Shown here one piece after another: positions 21,600-34,129 of a DNA stretch of 34,309 bases (positions within the stretch are counted from its first letter, which is position 1; the number at the start of each line of letters is the position of its first letter). Source of the stretch: Acanthaster planci (lineage: Eukaryota; Echinodermata; Asteroidea; Valvatida; Acanthasteridae); contig NW_019091368.1 in assembly GCF_001949145.1 (NCBI RefSeq), positions 335,708 to 370,016 of the forward strand, given 5' to 3'. A program made the position numbers and the translations under genes. The notes under the pieces are model-generated. The model saw only the letters and a list, made by a program, of their open reading frames with translations, searched no databases and had not been told where the DNA came from.

Positions 21600-24500
21600 C
21601 TCAGCAGGGTGTTTTGGTTGGGGCATACAAGGGCCAAGCGTTCCCGCTATCTCTGCTTTATTTAGGTCAGCAGTGGCACCGGTTTTGTGCTAACTGCGAC
21701 CTCTGCTCTACTTTTCCCGCAAAGCCGCTCTCTAGATGGGGGTCAGAGTTGACGGGCGATGCTTGTGGCGATGACGTCAAGTAGCGATGCAGTGAAATAC
21801 AATATGGGAACAAGGGAGAGAAACTTCACAAAATTTCACCCGTCAATTTGTAAAACCAAAGAGCAAAAGAGGAAACTTGATATATGTAGGATTTTCAAAA
21901 AGCATATACCGAGAAAAAGATCAAGGAAAACATTTACCTTATGGATGTTACAGATGATTCATGATGACTTTTCCTGAATAGTCAATTATTTTCTGAAGAT
22001 GTTTAGGGTCTCGGTAAATCTCTAATTTTTTTTAGAGTGAGCCAACCACAAACTGACATAAGAATTTGATATGAAGCATCCTTCCCGTGCCGCATGGGTC
22101 ATTGCTAATCCTGGTCTCAAATTTTGTATTAGTTTCACAGAGAGCTAAGGTTTACTCCCTTTGCACAGTTTGTCGAAAGGGAGGCTGCACTTGCAAGCTA
22201 GAACGGATTCTTCCCTAATCTACCAAAGCAATTTATTCCTTAATTGCCCCACACACTAGGGTCAATTGCAGACTCGATTTTGTTCCTGCGGTCAGACGAT
22301 TCGGTGTAAAGAAACGTTGCCCTAAAGAGTATGATTTTTTTGGCCGAAAATTTATGAGTTCATGGAGTAATTCCAGGGAACATTATTGCCAAATTGAGGT
22401 ATACTGCTCTCGCTAAATGTCATTTATTTCGACTGAGGGTGCTAAAAATTGTAATCGAACTTTTCATTGACTGTGTTTAGTCCAATTAGGATGAAACTTA
22501 GTAGACGTATAAAGCAGGAGTGCATTGTGTCCGAGTTGATGCTAAATTTGAATAAAATCAGTCTGAGTATATCAGAAAGTGGAATATTCCCCTCGAAGCC
22601 GGCTGTAGTGAGGTGATGGAAAGTAAAACTTAGCTTTTTAGGATTTAGTTGTTCATTTTCTTTTTACATGGACAAGAACACATCGCTCGTTCGTGGAAGA
22701 GCAAGCTTGCAGCAAACGGGGGTTGGTTTATTAGGAGAAGTCCTGCCCTTGCTACGGGGGCTCTGGGTAAAATCTATGACGTTATTGTGGCGTTCTAAGT
22801 AATTCAAAAGATCCTTCTTACTCTGTATTCAGATGTCACACATGTTCAAATGCGAGTAAAATACACAGGAACGGCTGCACGAGAGCCTACATCTGCTTTG
22901 TTTTGTTTATGGGGACAGTGTTCAGTTCTGTCTGCTTTTGGAAATGGTTTCCATGCAGGTATTTCTTTCTGACGAGACAAGGTATTAGACGCTTCAAGTT
23001 TGCGAGGGCAAGCTGGGGGGCTGGGGCTGCCAGACCGGCAGGGGAGGGCAGGGGTTCTTCTCCCAAACGGTCGGCATTTCACAGGGCTCCTCGTTTTACC
23101 GAAAACGAAATCCGATCGACGACAGGAATGTCGCCGGTACAACAAACACCGCGACCCGCTGGTCGCGGCAATTGTTCACCCGCTGATCGGCCCGCGTGGT
23201 AACCGTAGGGCCGACCGCTAGCCCAATCTGAGAACCCAACTCCGCTGGCTCAAGTTTAAGCGCCAAAAATTTCTCCAAAAAACTGGCCGTAATCAGTTCT
23301 CCTGAAATAGCTGCATGAAGCATTTTTCTGATTTCTTTCTTAGCTGCTTTCAGAATCATCTACAGATTTCATTTTTTTTCCTCATAACGGCGAAAGTAAT
23401 TTTCGTTCCGTAAATCAAATATCTTATTCTTTATCATCATTCATCATGATTGTTTTTATTCATCACAATTTAAAATGTGAAATCCTTCTCCCCAGCTGCA
23501 TTCTTTTATAATCATTCCATATAATAAAACAAATATGTAAATATTCCTACAGGGGAAAGCACTGAAATATAAGCTGTAACAATTACAAATTCAAAAGAAA
23601 TTAATCTGGTTTCTGCAGGTTGTTGGAGAGTTTTCGTCGGGTTTACTTATGAAAGCTTGCTTTCTTGTTCTGCTCCTTTCTCTCAAATATTTGTTTCTTT
23701 CTGCAATTCGATTGTCAAGGGGTTTTCCTTTTACCACAGCGAAGTTTCGGAAAGATGATATTACTCAGCCTTGGCTCGATAGTAAACCATATCCACAACC
23801 TTTTGAATGGGATACGTGTAGCAGTCGGTCGAAATTGTCCTAATCCTGTGGAAAGTTGGCAAAAATGAATATTACAGATTCAGAAATTATACGTAGCATT
23901 ATGAATGTCAGATCGCTCCTGCTGACATTCTGCACACTTGTGGAAAACAGTGATCCTTATTTATTTATACGTAGTTAACATTTTAGTATTTTACTTGAAT
24001 CGACCAGTGTTGCATTTCACTGCGTCGAAATTCAATCTGCATCTTGTCGTTGGATTTATCTGTATTGACATAAATTTTGTTTCTACGCGTTGTTGACGCA
24101 TATACTTCAGATGACCACTAACACTAGTCCGCCGGTCCGTCTTTCTGTCTGTTTGCTTGCTCTTCCCTTTGCCAGTATCCGATATTATTTTAGTTTACAT
24201 AGCAAGAAGGGAACATTACCGATTCCTGATATTCACTCAGTTATTGAGATAGACAATGAAAGCAACATACGATATCAACTGGTTTAATGTGTTTTCGGAG
24301 CAAACTGCGACATCATCTCAAACAGACGACGTGCATACTTTGCAATTCCGGACTAGCTGCATTGTGCGACGAGTGCCAGAAGTGCGCCATCGCGTCAGAC
24401 ACCAGATCCGAAAACCAAACTTCTTCACCAGTGGCCGGGAGAGAGGGAGACCATGTTAATGGGAAATTGCCGCGTTGTGGAACGCGGTCAGAGACAAAAC

Positions 24501-27500
24501 GGTTGGGGATGGGGGGCATCGAGTGTAACAGACGACCCGGCCACATCATCCCCGAGAAAAACACAGCCTGAAAAACAAGCTGAGGTTTTTGTTAATTTAG
24601 CCCCCCGGGCTGATGAAAAGACCAGATGTGATTTCATGGGATACCAACGCGATCCCCAAACCAGGTAATCAGGAGACAGTGTCTATGTCAGCCGTGCTGT
24701 GAATTTGCAACGAGAGAGCACTCGAGGTTCGATCAAGCGATGGCGGGGCGAAACGGATCCGGGCCCGGTAGATAGCCGGCCGCTTCCGTTCGGTCTCCGC
24801 ATCGCCTCTCATCCGCTGTCCCGGACTTGTGTTGATTCAATTAAGTTAAAATTAAGGTTACAGGGTTCAATAATCGAGTGGCAACCGCCAGCCTTTTTGT
24901 GATTCTTGCTCGTGGGCGGGGAAATTAAGTTTGTTATCTTAGCCCAGTTTGATGTTGTCTTGGGATTGGTATAAAGGAACGCTCTGACGGGATCCGTCAT
25001 TTTGAGGTATTCATGCTCAGAACGAAATTGCCGAACCACCAAAAGAGCAATAGGGTATAAATTTCATGATTGATTTGCTAGAGTTTTCCGAGGGTTGAAA
25101 TGCCACAAACTCTGACCGAATTTAAACAAACTTCCTCCTGTTTTTCCTCGTAACAGTCTCCTTTACCTCCTTTTTTCACGATGCATCTCAAATAATGAAC
25201 CGCCGAAGGCAGGTTTTGTTTCACTTGTCAGCTTCTGTTTGTGTCCCCTGCAACCCGAAACCACTCCGAGAATGTCCAACTCTGGCGGGGTGTAACAGTG
25301 CGACACCGGGCACCGGCCCCCGGTAGGCACACTACCCCGGTCCACACCTGCCCCACTCCTTGGAAAAGTTGATTTTGACCCAGCGCGTCCCCCATGACGG
25401 TTTCCGCTCGGCCGGCCGAGGGGCCCGGGGTTTGCGGGCCAATGTACGCCCTTGCTCCGTCCGCTTCTTTCTCCGTTAACAACTTCGTGCCAACTGCCTC
25501 ACAGCCCGCGAGTCAACTGTTGTCAACATACTCGAGCCTGCGCCGTTCCTTTGAATTGCTGGCAATAACACTCCGTCTCCCATTCCACTCTTTCCTCTTC
25601 AGTTCCCTGGTATTCCCCTGCTCACTGCATTGTCATCTCTCTTAGGAAAGTGGGATTGTAAGAGAATGGGCCCATGGGGAAATGCATTCTTTCAACAGCG
25701 ATGAAGACATATGATATGACCAAAAAAGTGACACTGAATCCAAAGTGGATATTCTGAAGAGATAGACGGTATAGCCAAATTAATTTCACCATAAAACAAC
25801 CCGCGATGTCATGTTTTACGGGGGATATTGCATGTGTCATTGAATTTGTTTTAAATTTTGGCTGAAAGTCCTCTTGCATCTTACAAAATGTGTTTGAATC
25901 TTTTTATTTTTATGGGGTATTACAGCAGTACAAAACAACCCAACAGAAGCCAACAACAACAAAACAAACAAAAATGAACAAAAGACAATAAAATAAAGAA
26001 ACAAAACGGCTCAAATTAATAGATGTAAACAAGGGTGATTTTTCTTCAATACCGATGCTAGAGAAATTCTCCTCAATCCTGTTGTCTTCATGTTGTCTTC
26101 TCTACAGTTTGAATCTCTGTCTTCTATTAAAACAACGAAAACGTGTTACCCAAACACATTCTGTCGAGAATAATGCATTGCCCATTAAGCCAAAACTTTA
26201 TCAATTGGCACCGCACTGGAACGGATAGAGCATGCCTTGATACTTGAAGAGGCCAAAAGTACCAGCGCACCACCAGCTTACGGTGTATCATTCACGGGGG
26301 CCGCGACGGTTATTGTGTAGACTGAAGACCAGCGGAGTTACGAGCCCCCAAAACGCCGCTTAGCTATAGCGCAACTTGTCAATAACTTGCTTTTACATGA
26401 ATGATATAGCTGCAAACATTCAAACAAAATTCAAATATGATTTTTTACTTTGCGTGTTAGTACAAAACATGAAATAAACTTATTACAAATCAGATATACT
26501 TTGATGAATAAAGTTTGGATGGTTACTAGGCTTAGAAGCACATACGTAACAAATACATTGAAAAGCTATTTAAGAACTGGTTGATGTGGTACTTTGTAGA
26601 AGTACGTGCAACCGATTATTGCCACAGACGGGAAGTTAAACTGTATTATTTGTTACACGAGAAACAATACGTGAGGCACATAATAATATAACCTTTGCAG
26701 TCTGTGCTTCGGGTCGAAGACACCGGACCAGGCTTTCGATTCTTTCTCGCAGTCAGTCCAAGGTTTACAGCGGCAATCGGTGTTATGGTGATATCGTGGA
26801 ACACATAATGTACATCAGTTAGAGGGTGCCTTCTGTTGGGATCAATGGGAACAGTGTCAGGCAAAATGTCAGGTGTGAGTATTAATATATTCGATGCTAA
26901 ATCGGATATTTGTCAGTTTTTTGGTTATAGTTTCGTGTAAAGGACAAGCAAAATGCCCCAAACAAAAGAGACGGTTTAGTTGGCTTTTCTTCGGTTACAT
27001 TAAGACCCCTTTTTCCGCGCGGAATCAGCTATTCGACTCAAGATCACGCAAGATTTCTTTAAAGTTTCCTATCCACATTGATGACTGGTCTTCGTTCGCA
27101 GTATCATTGGTCTTTTTTATACACTCCTCAACATGCTCTATCCACGACGCAGATTCTGTGCCTTTTAAACCACTTGATCTTGTGGAAGACAAGAGTTCAG
27201 CTAAACATCCTACTTGTTGATGTCATTGAAAATTTTATTATTGATTAGAATATGAATCAAAATCAGCACAGAAACAACGGACCTGGGTCCCGTGCATAGC
27301 TCCCATCCTTAGGAATAAAAACACAATGCAAAGAAAGTTTGGGATAACTAAGCCAGGGGAGCATACAGTTCATGTCAGTTCACTCCATTAAAATATTGGC
27401 ATTTCGGAAGTCTCATTCAAGTATTGCTCAATAATAGTCATGGTTTAGTCTTTGCAAAAATGACAAGGAAGGATCAACCTCAGTCGGTCCAAAACTTATC

Positions 27501-29000
27501 ACAAATACTACCAGGGAATGGAAATCGCGTGGTAAATATCAGACATGCAGCTTGACAATGTCAGCAACTTATATGCAATAGTACACAGCAGTAAGTTCAA
27601 GTACAGATCATGGTGACCCATCACGAGGTGTTGAAGGTGATTATGACGATAATCATACTGGCGTAGTGGGGGGGTGGTGACAGTGATGATGACAATGACA
27701 GGGATAACAATGACATTGATGACAAGGAAGGCGATGTAAACAATGGCAATGATAATACCTCAACCTCGCTCAGCTTGAGCCTAATAAGTTGGGCCGGGTC
27801 ATGTTTCGTCTGAGACTTTCCAGAGCAGTAAAAACATATTGGAATAAAGCAGTTTATAGAATACATTAAATTACGGATTCCGAGTGAATGAACAGCCGGA
27901 TTCTCGCCCATTTTTCTCTATAATTGCCTGCCCGTATCGAATGAACACGTCCCCAAACTTGGCGATATTCAATCTCGGTGCCTCACTTTTCGATCCCCGA
28001 CCAACAAACAGGCCTCGATTTTTTTTGCCTTTCTTGCATTGCTGGGCAGAAAGCTCGATTTCTCGCCTTACATTGTGTATTGTCTTTGCAATACAAGAGG
28101 CTCGATTACTGTTTCTGTCGTATCAAAAAGCCGTGCGCAATCAATACACTCGGCCGTGTTTACCGTTCCACTCCCGGCGTAGAGTTTCAAGGCGCACGGT
28201 GGAAGTTTCCAGGGATAAGTTCTCTCTCAAATTCTCAAATACGGTGTGCCTTACCGTCTCTCTATATCTTATTGCTTTTGATTTTCCTCCCTTAAGATTA
28301 ACTCCAAAATGTCCACGGCTTTTTGGGGCCAATCGAGCGGGCGTGCTTGAGAAGGGGAGGCCGGGCAGAAATGGCTTTTGCCCCGGGCGCTTGGCTGGAT
28401 TGGGTAGATTCTTTCAACGCCCTCGAATGCTGAGTGTAGATCATAGCGTTTCCAAGTCCCATTACGCGCCATGAATTTGATAGGTGTGTCACAATCAACC
28501 TTCGACTTAAAAGGTTTTTGGGAGAAAAAAAAATCCCGTTTACAAAAGGGGACGGCAACTGAATAAACATAACTTTTGATTAGTTAGCCAGACCCACCAA
28601 ACTTCACCGAAGCACCGAGTAAGACGACATAGAAAAACGAAATCTTTACGAAAACGTTGAAAATCACCAACTTTAGAGTGTGGGACGTGACTTTTGGCAC
28701 ACTCTGAATGAAAACGTAACTCTGTCACTTGGGAACCAAGGCATTTTCTAAACTAAGTTTAAAATTAAAAAGATGTGTTTCTCACAATCGAAGCCTGTCT
28801 CATGTGTGCGTCGGGAAACGAGTGCACGGTTACATTTACGAAAACACACACAGTTCTAAGTCTTTGAGCGTGTCTCTCGCGAAGTACATACCGAGAGAAC
28901 GTGATATATCACCGAGGATCTTCTCGCGCAGCGTCACGGTCGGCTTGTGGCCGGGCCACTAATAGCACCATGTGGTTACGGTTGCTGCACGCCTTATGTG
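21600..29000. other. Upstream spacer; no recognised gene
   Basis: The longest frame (27884-28474 plus, 196 codons) has no known domain. The frame at 23096-23359 minus (87 codons) looks protein-like but is unassigned. A-rich low-complexity DNA lies at 25925-26010 and a degenerate GATGACAATGA repeat at 27640-27760. GC-rich, non-repetitive blocks at about 24470-24810 and 25230-25480 may be conserved regulatory DNA, but only comparison with relatives could show it. Confidence 0.4.
27640..27760. repeat. Degenerate GATGACAATGA tandem repeat
   Basis: About 120 bp of imperfect GAT/GAC/AAT trinucleotide-like units, interrupted by a G run near 27669. Confidence 0.6.
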
Positions 29001-32000
29001 TTTATCACTTGAACCCGCTTGCTTTGCAGAGACACAATACACGCGTTAGAAGTGGCAGAAAGGTTTGACAACTTATGCCGAAGCTTCTGTGATGGTTTAT
29101 TGCCTAGGAAACGACAGGAAAGTATCCAAAAATGTCATGCAGGCGTTCAAATTACATATACAGTGGTGGGAGACCGACTCGGTCCTGACGGGTCTCAAAA
29201 AAGAGAGGAAGTAGGATGGATGATGAGGGCGGGCTTCACGTACCTTGCCTGACGCAGACTGACTTCTCAAGCTGAGAGTGAGAGGGGTGTGGCAGGCATA
29301 CACCTCCTTGAATGCAGTCTACGGATGCAAGATATTTTTGATCGGACATTGGTTCTTTCGTCATTGTGCATCAACAGACAGTGTGCAATCGTTAGATAAA
29401 CATTGGAAAAACAAAAAATAGAGAATGCACTTCTGTCAAATACTCTTGACGCGTTTATTGTTCACTGTCTATCTTTGTGTATGTTATTTTTATTGTGATG
29501 CATCGATGCATCACAGGATATTCGGCGTGTGAACACGAATCGTTCAAGGTCTTGGTAGAATTATTTCTACAGTGTTAATAACTAACAAATAATTGCTAAT
29601 ATCTCCTTGCGATATGTGGGCAGACGTGGTGTCCAGGCAGTGCTAGATAGATTAAAGGCCAGGGATGGTAAATCTACGACGAGACGACAGACACCCTGAT
29701 CCTGCGACTTTAACCCACAGCTCACCGCAGTGCCAGTTGTGGCCCAGGGCAAGCCTTATTGCCCTCAACCCGCCTCCCCCTTCGTCACGGCAACTGGCTG
29801 GAAAATTGCTGGTGCTGACAGACTAAGGAACGCCGACTCACTACCCATGTTTCTCCCCCTTTCCCTTTGTCGATGTCAAGGGAGTGTGCAGGCGATGCCG
29901 ACTCCCCCCCTCCATCAAACAAGCCCCGGAACGATCGAGCCGAGGTGACGAAGGACGAGTAATCCTCCGGCCTGTCCGATCGGCACACGGACACCAAAAG
30001 CCCATCACCTGTCGACTTAGACATGCTCAGGCAAATCCCCCAATCGTTCGACCTCACAAGGACAGGGCCTGCATGTTAACTCCCCTCGTCGCATCAGGTA
30101 TCACGAGAGGTTAGAGGAGAAAGCGGAGACGCCATGCGTTGGCACACCTATCGGTGGCCAAAGCACTTTCCTCCCCTACCCCGTTCGCTCCGTCCTCCGC
30201 TCCAGCCCCGGATGGCAGCCGAACTGCGGTTTCATTTGCCTAATTTCATTGAAAGCTGAGACGCCAGGAGTAGAGTGGCCAAAGAAATAGTTGATCAAAA
30301 TATGAATATTCCATGTCACAGCCTTTCACACGAAGCGGGCACTAGACTCGGCCGATATACACACTGTACCATCGCTGTACGGGTGCTGTAATGTTGAACT
30401 ATTGAGCAAGCGTCAAGGAAGGTCAGTCTACTGTTTTGTTATGAAACACACATGCGGCTTTTCGCAAAACGCACTCCACACCGTAACAAACAAGTCAGCT
30501 TTTGAGGCTGGCCCACAACTTACTTGACAAAATGATCAGTCACAACCCAAATCCTCTGCCCAAGATACCGCACCATTGAGAATTGGTAACGGGATGCCTC
30601 ACATGAAAAACTGCAGTACATTCGCTGCCCTAATCATACACCACCATCTCGGCTCCGTATCCCCCTCCGAATTCCTGTCCCAAGGCCTCCTTTAGGCTCA
30701 TAGCATTCTAACACGTTCCTTTAAGTCCCCGTCCACACTCCACACAAATCTTCTCCTTCCATGACAGATCGTTTTTTTGTCGTTCATCATTCCTGCGAAG
30801 GATAGTCTGCCCCGCCGTACAAGCAGGCATTAACCAGGCATAATACGCGTTCTGCCCAGAGTCCCCTTCAGCGTTACACCAACAGTGGGCCGGCCGGCCG
30901 CGTGTTGGAAAATTGATTTCACTCGTGGGCCGAGCGAGGGCCATTTCCCAACAGAGTCGTCGTGCTCCCGGCGAAATTAATTGGTCTTCAATCATTCTTT
31001 GCAGCCGATGACAAGTTGGCCTATAGAAATTAAAGCTCAACATGGTATACTTCAGAATGCTAGAGTATCATATCCAATAATGCGGTTTATTGATCGTTTT
31101 CTGGCCGAGCGTAATGTATGAAACCATGCCATTGCTTGTTACAACATGAACCCGTAGAACATTAATAGATATTTTATTCTGTTATAAAAACGGAACAGAT
31201 AAGAACACCTTGCATTGAGTTATTTCCCTTTTGTAATTCTGTGATGGTGAAATAAATTTAAAATGAAAATTTCTCCCGACCGGCAAGAAGGATTTATGAT
31301 TTCGCCAGTAAAGAGTTCCCCCCTTTGGAACGCCTGTCATTTATCTTCCGGATCTGTGATGTCATGATACGACACGTACCCTTCATCCCGTAGAATGTAC
31401 TTAATATATATATGTATAATACTTACCAGTACTAAACCGGTCAAGCGTCGTTTCACGCTCCATTTGTACACATCACGACAAACTAGAACAACTAGAACTT
31501 GAAACCATCCCATCTGTAATAAATCATAAAAAGCAAAAACAGACGAGATTGGAGGTAATCAGCCAACCTATCTTCCATTCTTCCGCCGCGTAAGTTGACG
31601 TCAGTGGCGCGCAGAACGTTAAAGAGCGGAAGCCACGACTATGGACATCTTCAAGAAGATAATTCCATTCTACTGGAGGATAGTTTTAGACACAAAAGAA
31701 AAGATCTTCCTTCTACCGAGTTGTTATTACAATTCCTGCCCGTTTTCACAATAAAATTCACTAAAGGCGCTTTTATCATGCATCAGAGTGACAAAAACAA
31801 AGGGTAAACGCGCCACTAATAACAGTCCGAGAAGGAAGCAATATGTTTTCACTGGGACCAGGAAAACCATTTTACTATGACATTGTCACGCCTATTGACA
31901 GATAATTAGCACACCTGTCTGAGATTTTGCAGTGAATTATTTTACACCCAGTACGACTAGGAATAAAGAATATGCATGTACGGGAATTTAAATGAGCTTT

Positions 32001-32260
32001 GAAGCTTTTCACGGGGAAGGTAGCGAGTACAGTTGCAGCGGTTTGCAGTAGCACCATGCAAGGATACCTCTTTTATGGATGTTTGTGGGTCTGAAAAGAA
32101 CTGGAGGGTACTCAACGTTACGGACAGTATGGTCTGTCTGTCGTCAGGGGACTACACAGGTTATTTTAATGGCGCTTTCAGCTACTCAGGCTATTTGCGC
32201 CAATAACGATACGTTTATTCATAACCTTTATTAATCAGCATGACATTACAAAGTTAGGAA
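29000..32260. other. Upstream spacer; no recognised gene
   Basis: Only short unassigned frames. Contains a perfect 22-bp palindrome (29494-29515), C-rich stretches at 29750-30070 and a GC-rich block at about 30885-30970 (GGCCGGCCGGCCGCG) beside AT-rich DNA. Confidence 0.4.
29494..29515. repeat. 22-bp perfect palindrome
   Basis: Centred on TCGA with GATGCATCGATGCATC inside. Both arms are exact, and it is embedded in ordinary AT-rich spacer. Confidence 0.8.
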
Positions 32261-32261
32261 G

Positions 32262-32430
32262 AAGGTCCAGTTTTAGAGACAGGAGGAAACCGGAGTACCC
32301 GGAGAAAACCTGCGAGAGCGAATTTGGACTGGAAACCAAAAGAACTTAAAGCCTGGACCAAGCCGGGACTCGAGCCAGTGCCTCATTGGTGCAAAGCGAG
32401 GAAAGAACCGCTATACGCTAACCCGCTCCT
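32262..32430 (-). mobile_element. tRNA-derived SINE, minus strand
   Basis: Read on minus: a tRNA-like head with CTTTCCTCGC (32405-32396), B box GGCTCGAGTCC (32376-32366), then GGTTTCCAGTCC and GGTTTTCTCCGGGTACTCC further on. The order matches the plus-strand copy at 918-1065. It abuts the 3' side of the Penelope-like element. Confidence 0.6.
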
Positions 32431-32618
32431 GATCCCCCAACCTGCAGAGGTTCTGGAGGCGATGAGTTGTGAAGAGGATGCTAACTCAGGAACCAACCAA
32501 AAGCACTCAGGCAGAATATGGGATGCTAGCAGATCAATGAGGTGTGTCAGTGTAAAGGGAGGGGAGCGTAGGGTAGGGTTGCCAAGGGTATAGGAGACCC
32601 ACAAGCTGGGAGCATGTC

Positions 32619-32924
32619 CTAAGGTATAGGAGACCCATTGGACTGGGTGTGAGGAGGAGATGTTGCTGATGTTGAAACTGCTGTCTTAGGGGTACCGTGA
32701 CGTGTTTGAGGATTTCGATCACTTCTCTGGTCTTCAGTGCTGGTGATGAGTTTGGCTCGGATCCAGTCGATCTGGTGGTCTTTGGTATGGCAGTGCTTAA
32801 TAATGTCAGACTTGTTGACTTCTTTCCTGCCAATGGCTCTGTGTTCATTTAGTCTGGTAGGGAGATCCCTGCCAATCTCACCGATGTACACTTGCCGCAT
32901 TGGAAGGGGATCTTGTACACTCAT
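32619..32924 (-). pseudogene. GIY-YIG endonuclease remnant of the Penelope-like element
   Basis: An open stretch of 101 codons with VYIGEIGRDLPTRLNEHR, then KSDIIKHCHTKDHQIDW. It holds the YIG half, the Arg of the GIY-YIG helix and the later His/Glu-rich segment. The GIY half lies just upstream in another frame, interrupted by TGA. The copy cannot encode a whole nuclease. A second frame (32534-32848) carries the displaced tail (EVIEILKH), so another frameshift is present. Confidence 0.85.
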
Positions 32925-32979
32925 GGCTTATGATGTGGATTGGGCCGGTCATTGTGGTAAGTCAGCAGGTTCTGCATTT

Positions 32980-33600
32980 TCAGGGGGGGGGGTTGGTTCT
33001 ATGGAACACTCGAATGCCATGATCGTGGAGGATGCGCTGGATGTTATGGGAAGTACTGCCTAGGTAGGGGAGGGTGATGGAACTAGGGGCCCTAACTAGT
33101 TGGCTTTGGGTATAGGAGACCCTTTGGCCGGGGTTGGATCTTGGGTCTTGAGTCTTGACTTGGCTGGGCTTGTATCCATTCCGCTGTAGTGCTGTGGAGA
33201 TGTGATGGAGTTCTTGGATAAGGTGGTCCTTGTCGCACACGCTGTATGCCCTGCGTACAAGTGCCAGGTTGTCTGAAGACTTGATCTTGGGGTGATGGAA
33301 CAAAGCGCTGTGGAGGTATCTATCTGTACGAGTGGGTTTCCGGTAGACTCGGCAGGCGAGACTGTCATCCTGAAATGAGATGTTGCCATCCTTTTCCTGG
33401 ATGCTACTGTGAAGCCTGTTGAGGTGTTTCAGAAAGAGTTAGAGGCTGTCCTACCCATGCTGTCAGATGAAATAGGTGTCGTCTACTTACCAGAGTCAAA
33501 TCTTGGGTTTATGGTCTGCTGTAGTGATGGCGTTCTGTTCAAATTCTTCCATGAATATGTCGGCCAGAACCAGGGATATAGGAGATTGCAGACCAAAGTC
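32980..33600 (-). pseudogene. Reverse transcriptase C-terminal remnant of the Penelope-like element
   Basis: Reading on minus through stops, the frame gives ADIFMEEFEQ, VDDTYF, FLKHLNRLHSSIQ, then VYRKPTRTDRYLH and FHHPKIKSS, and continues into RRAYSVCDKDHLIQELHHIS and YLGSTSHNIQRILH. These follow the order of RT motifs and the thumb region in Penelope-like proteins. At least five in-frame stops and a small deletion after SIQ show long inactivity. Confidence 0.85.
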
Positions 33601-33791
33601 ACGACCTGGTCCTCACCTGCATGAACTCACCAAGCTTCAGCTGGGGGGAGAAATTCTGTGAACAAACGGTTTTAACCTCCATGGCATACCGCAAACCTCT
33701 AAATGTATATAAATAAAAGACTGTAAAACGGTGATATAATATTGAAGCGGGTATCTTTAATGCAAAACTAGTGAAGCAAACATAGCAACTG

Positions 33792-33864
33792 GATTCCGTA
33801 GTGTAGTGGTTATCACGTTTGCCTCACGCGCGAAAGGTCCCCGGTTCGAATCCGGGCGGAATCA
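33792..33864 (+). tRNA. tRNA-Val (anticodon CAC)
   Basis: A complete 73-nt cloverleaf. Acceptor GATTCCG/CGGAATC pairs fully, with discriminator A. The D arm is GTGTAGTGGTTATCAC. The anticodon stem TTTGC/GCGAA has one G-T pair, the loop is CTCACGC with anticodon CAC at 33825-33827, and the T arm is CCCGG TTCGAAT CCGGG. Internal A and B boxes are intact, and a TTTT Pol III terminator lies at 33875-33878. Base 37 is G where animal tRNA-Val usually has A. There is no intron. Confidence 0.93.
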
Positions 33865-34057
33865 CACTTTATACTTTTAAGAGTTATTTTACATGATATA
33901 CACAGCATAAACGAGTGTGAGTATGTTCTTATCTGACTGGCAGTACTGAATCGAAGTTAAATTTTACTGGCTTAATTTTTTTCCTTCACTGGAATATAGA
34001 TGTTTATGCTGATAAAATCTTTTACTTTTCAAATTTCCCTATTGTTTAAAAAGCTCT

Positions 34058-34129
34058 GATTCTGAGGTGAAGTGATATCACATGTGCCTTACACATGCAG
34101 GGTCCCTGGTCCGAACCCAGGCGGGATCA
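34058..34129 (+). pseudogene. tRNA-Val-like pseudogene (anticodon TAC)
   Basis: 72 nt aligned to the tRNA-Val at 33792, starting exactly 266 bp downstream. The acceptor GATTCTG/CGGGATC still pairs through G-T wobbles. The D arm has lost a base (GGTGAAGTGATATCAC). The loop CTTACAC puts TAC at 34090-34092, but the anticodon stem TGTGC/ATGCA closes with a C-A mismatch. The B box is GGTCCGAACCC. Probably not functional as a tRNA. A weak tRNA-Val(TAC) cannot be excluded. Confidence 0.7.

Larger units (their letters stand above)
18000..21600. other. Upstream spacer with recurring GCGCCCTC-type motifs
   Basis: No gene is recognised. The interval carries a CTCF-like motif (18107-18121), a YY1-like GCCGCCATGTTG (19297-19308), a duplicated 80-bp repeat (19828-19905 and 20835-20918), hairpins at 18702-18722, 19335-19407 and 20401-20422, and a 28-bp GTAC palindrome (21550-21577). 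Confidence 0.4.
32600..33605 (-). mobile_element. Penelope-like retroelement, 5'-truncated and decayed
   Basis: On the minus strand the order is: end of a reverse transcriptase domain, a linker, then a GIY-YIG endonuclease, which is the diagnostic Penelope-like layout. From the 5' side, SPISLVLADIFMEEFEQ (RT, about 33590-33530) is followed by VDDTYF (33486-33469), the catalytic YVDD box with its Tyr codon replaced by a stop (TAA). Then come VYRKPTRTDRYLH and ALVRRAYSVCDKDHLI. The linker LLTYHNDRPNPHHKP leads to VYIGEIGRDLPTRLNEHR (GIY-YIG). Defects: several in-frame stops around VDDT, a stop where GIY's Gly would be, and a one-base loss between the QCGK segment and VYIG. The 5' part of the RT domain is missing, as expected for truncated insertions. 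The element is dead. Confidence 0.88.

Noticed and set aside
24965-24976. TATAAAG with adjacent ATTGG as a core promoter
   Set aside because: The CCAAT-type box touches the TATA-like box, a spacing not expected of a promoter, and no gene follows.
27884-28474. Longest frame outside the SIX gene (196 codons, plus)
   Set aside because: No recognisable domain, composition typical of translated spacer, and overlapping open frames on minus. Nothing marks splice sites or a promoter.
33409-33661. Plus-strand frames over the reverse transcriptase remnant
   Set aside because: The minus strand carries the RT motifs. The plus frames are complements of it.
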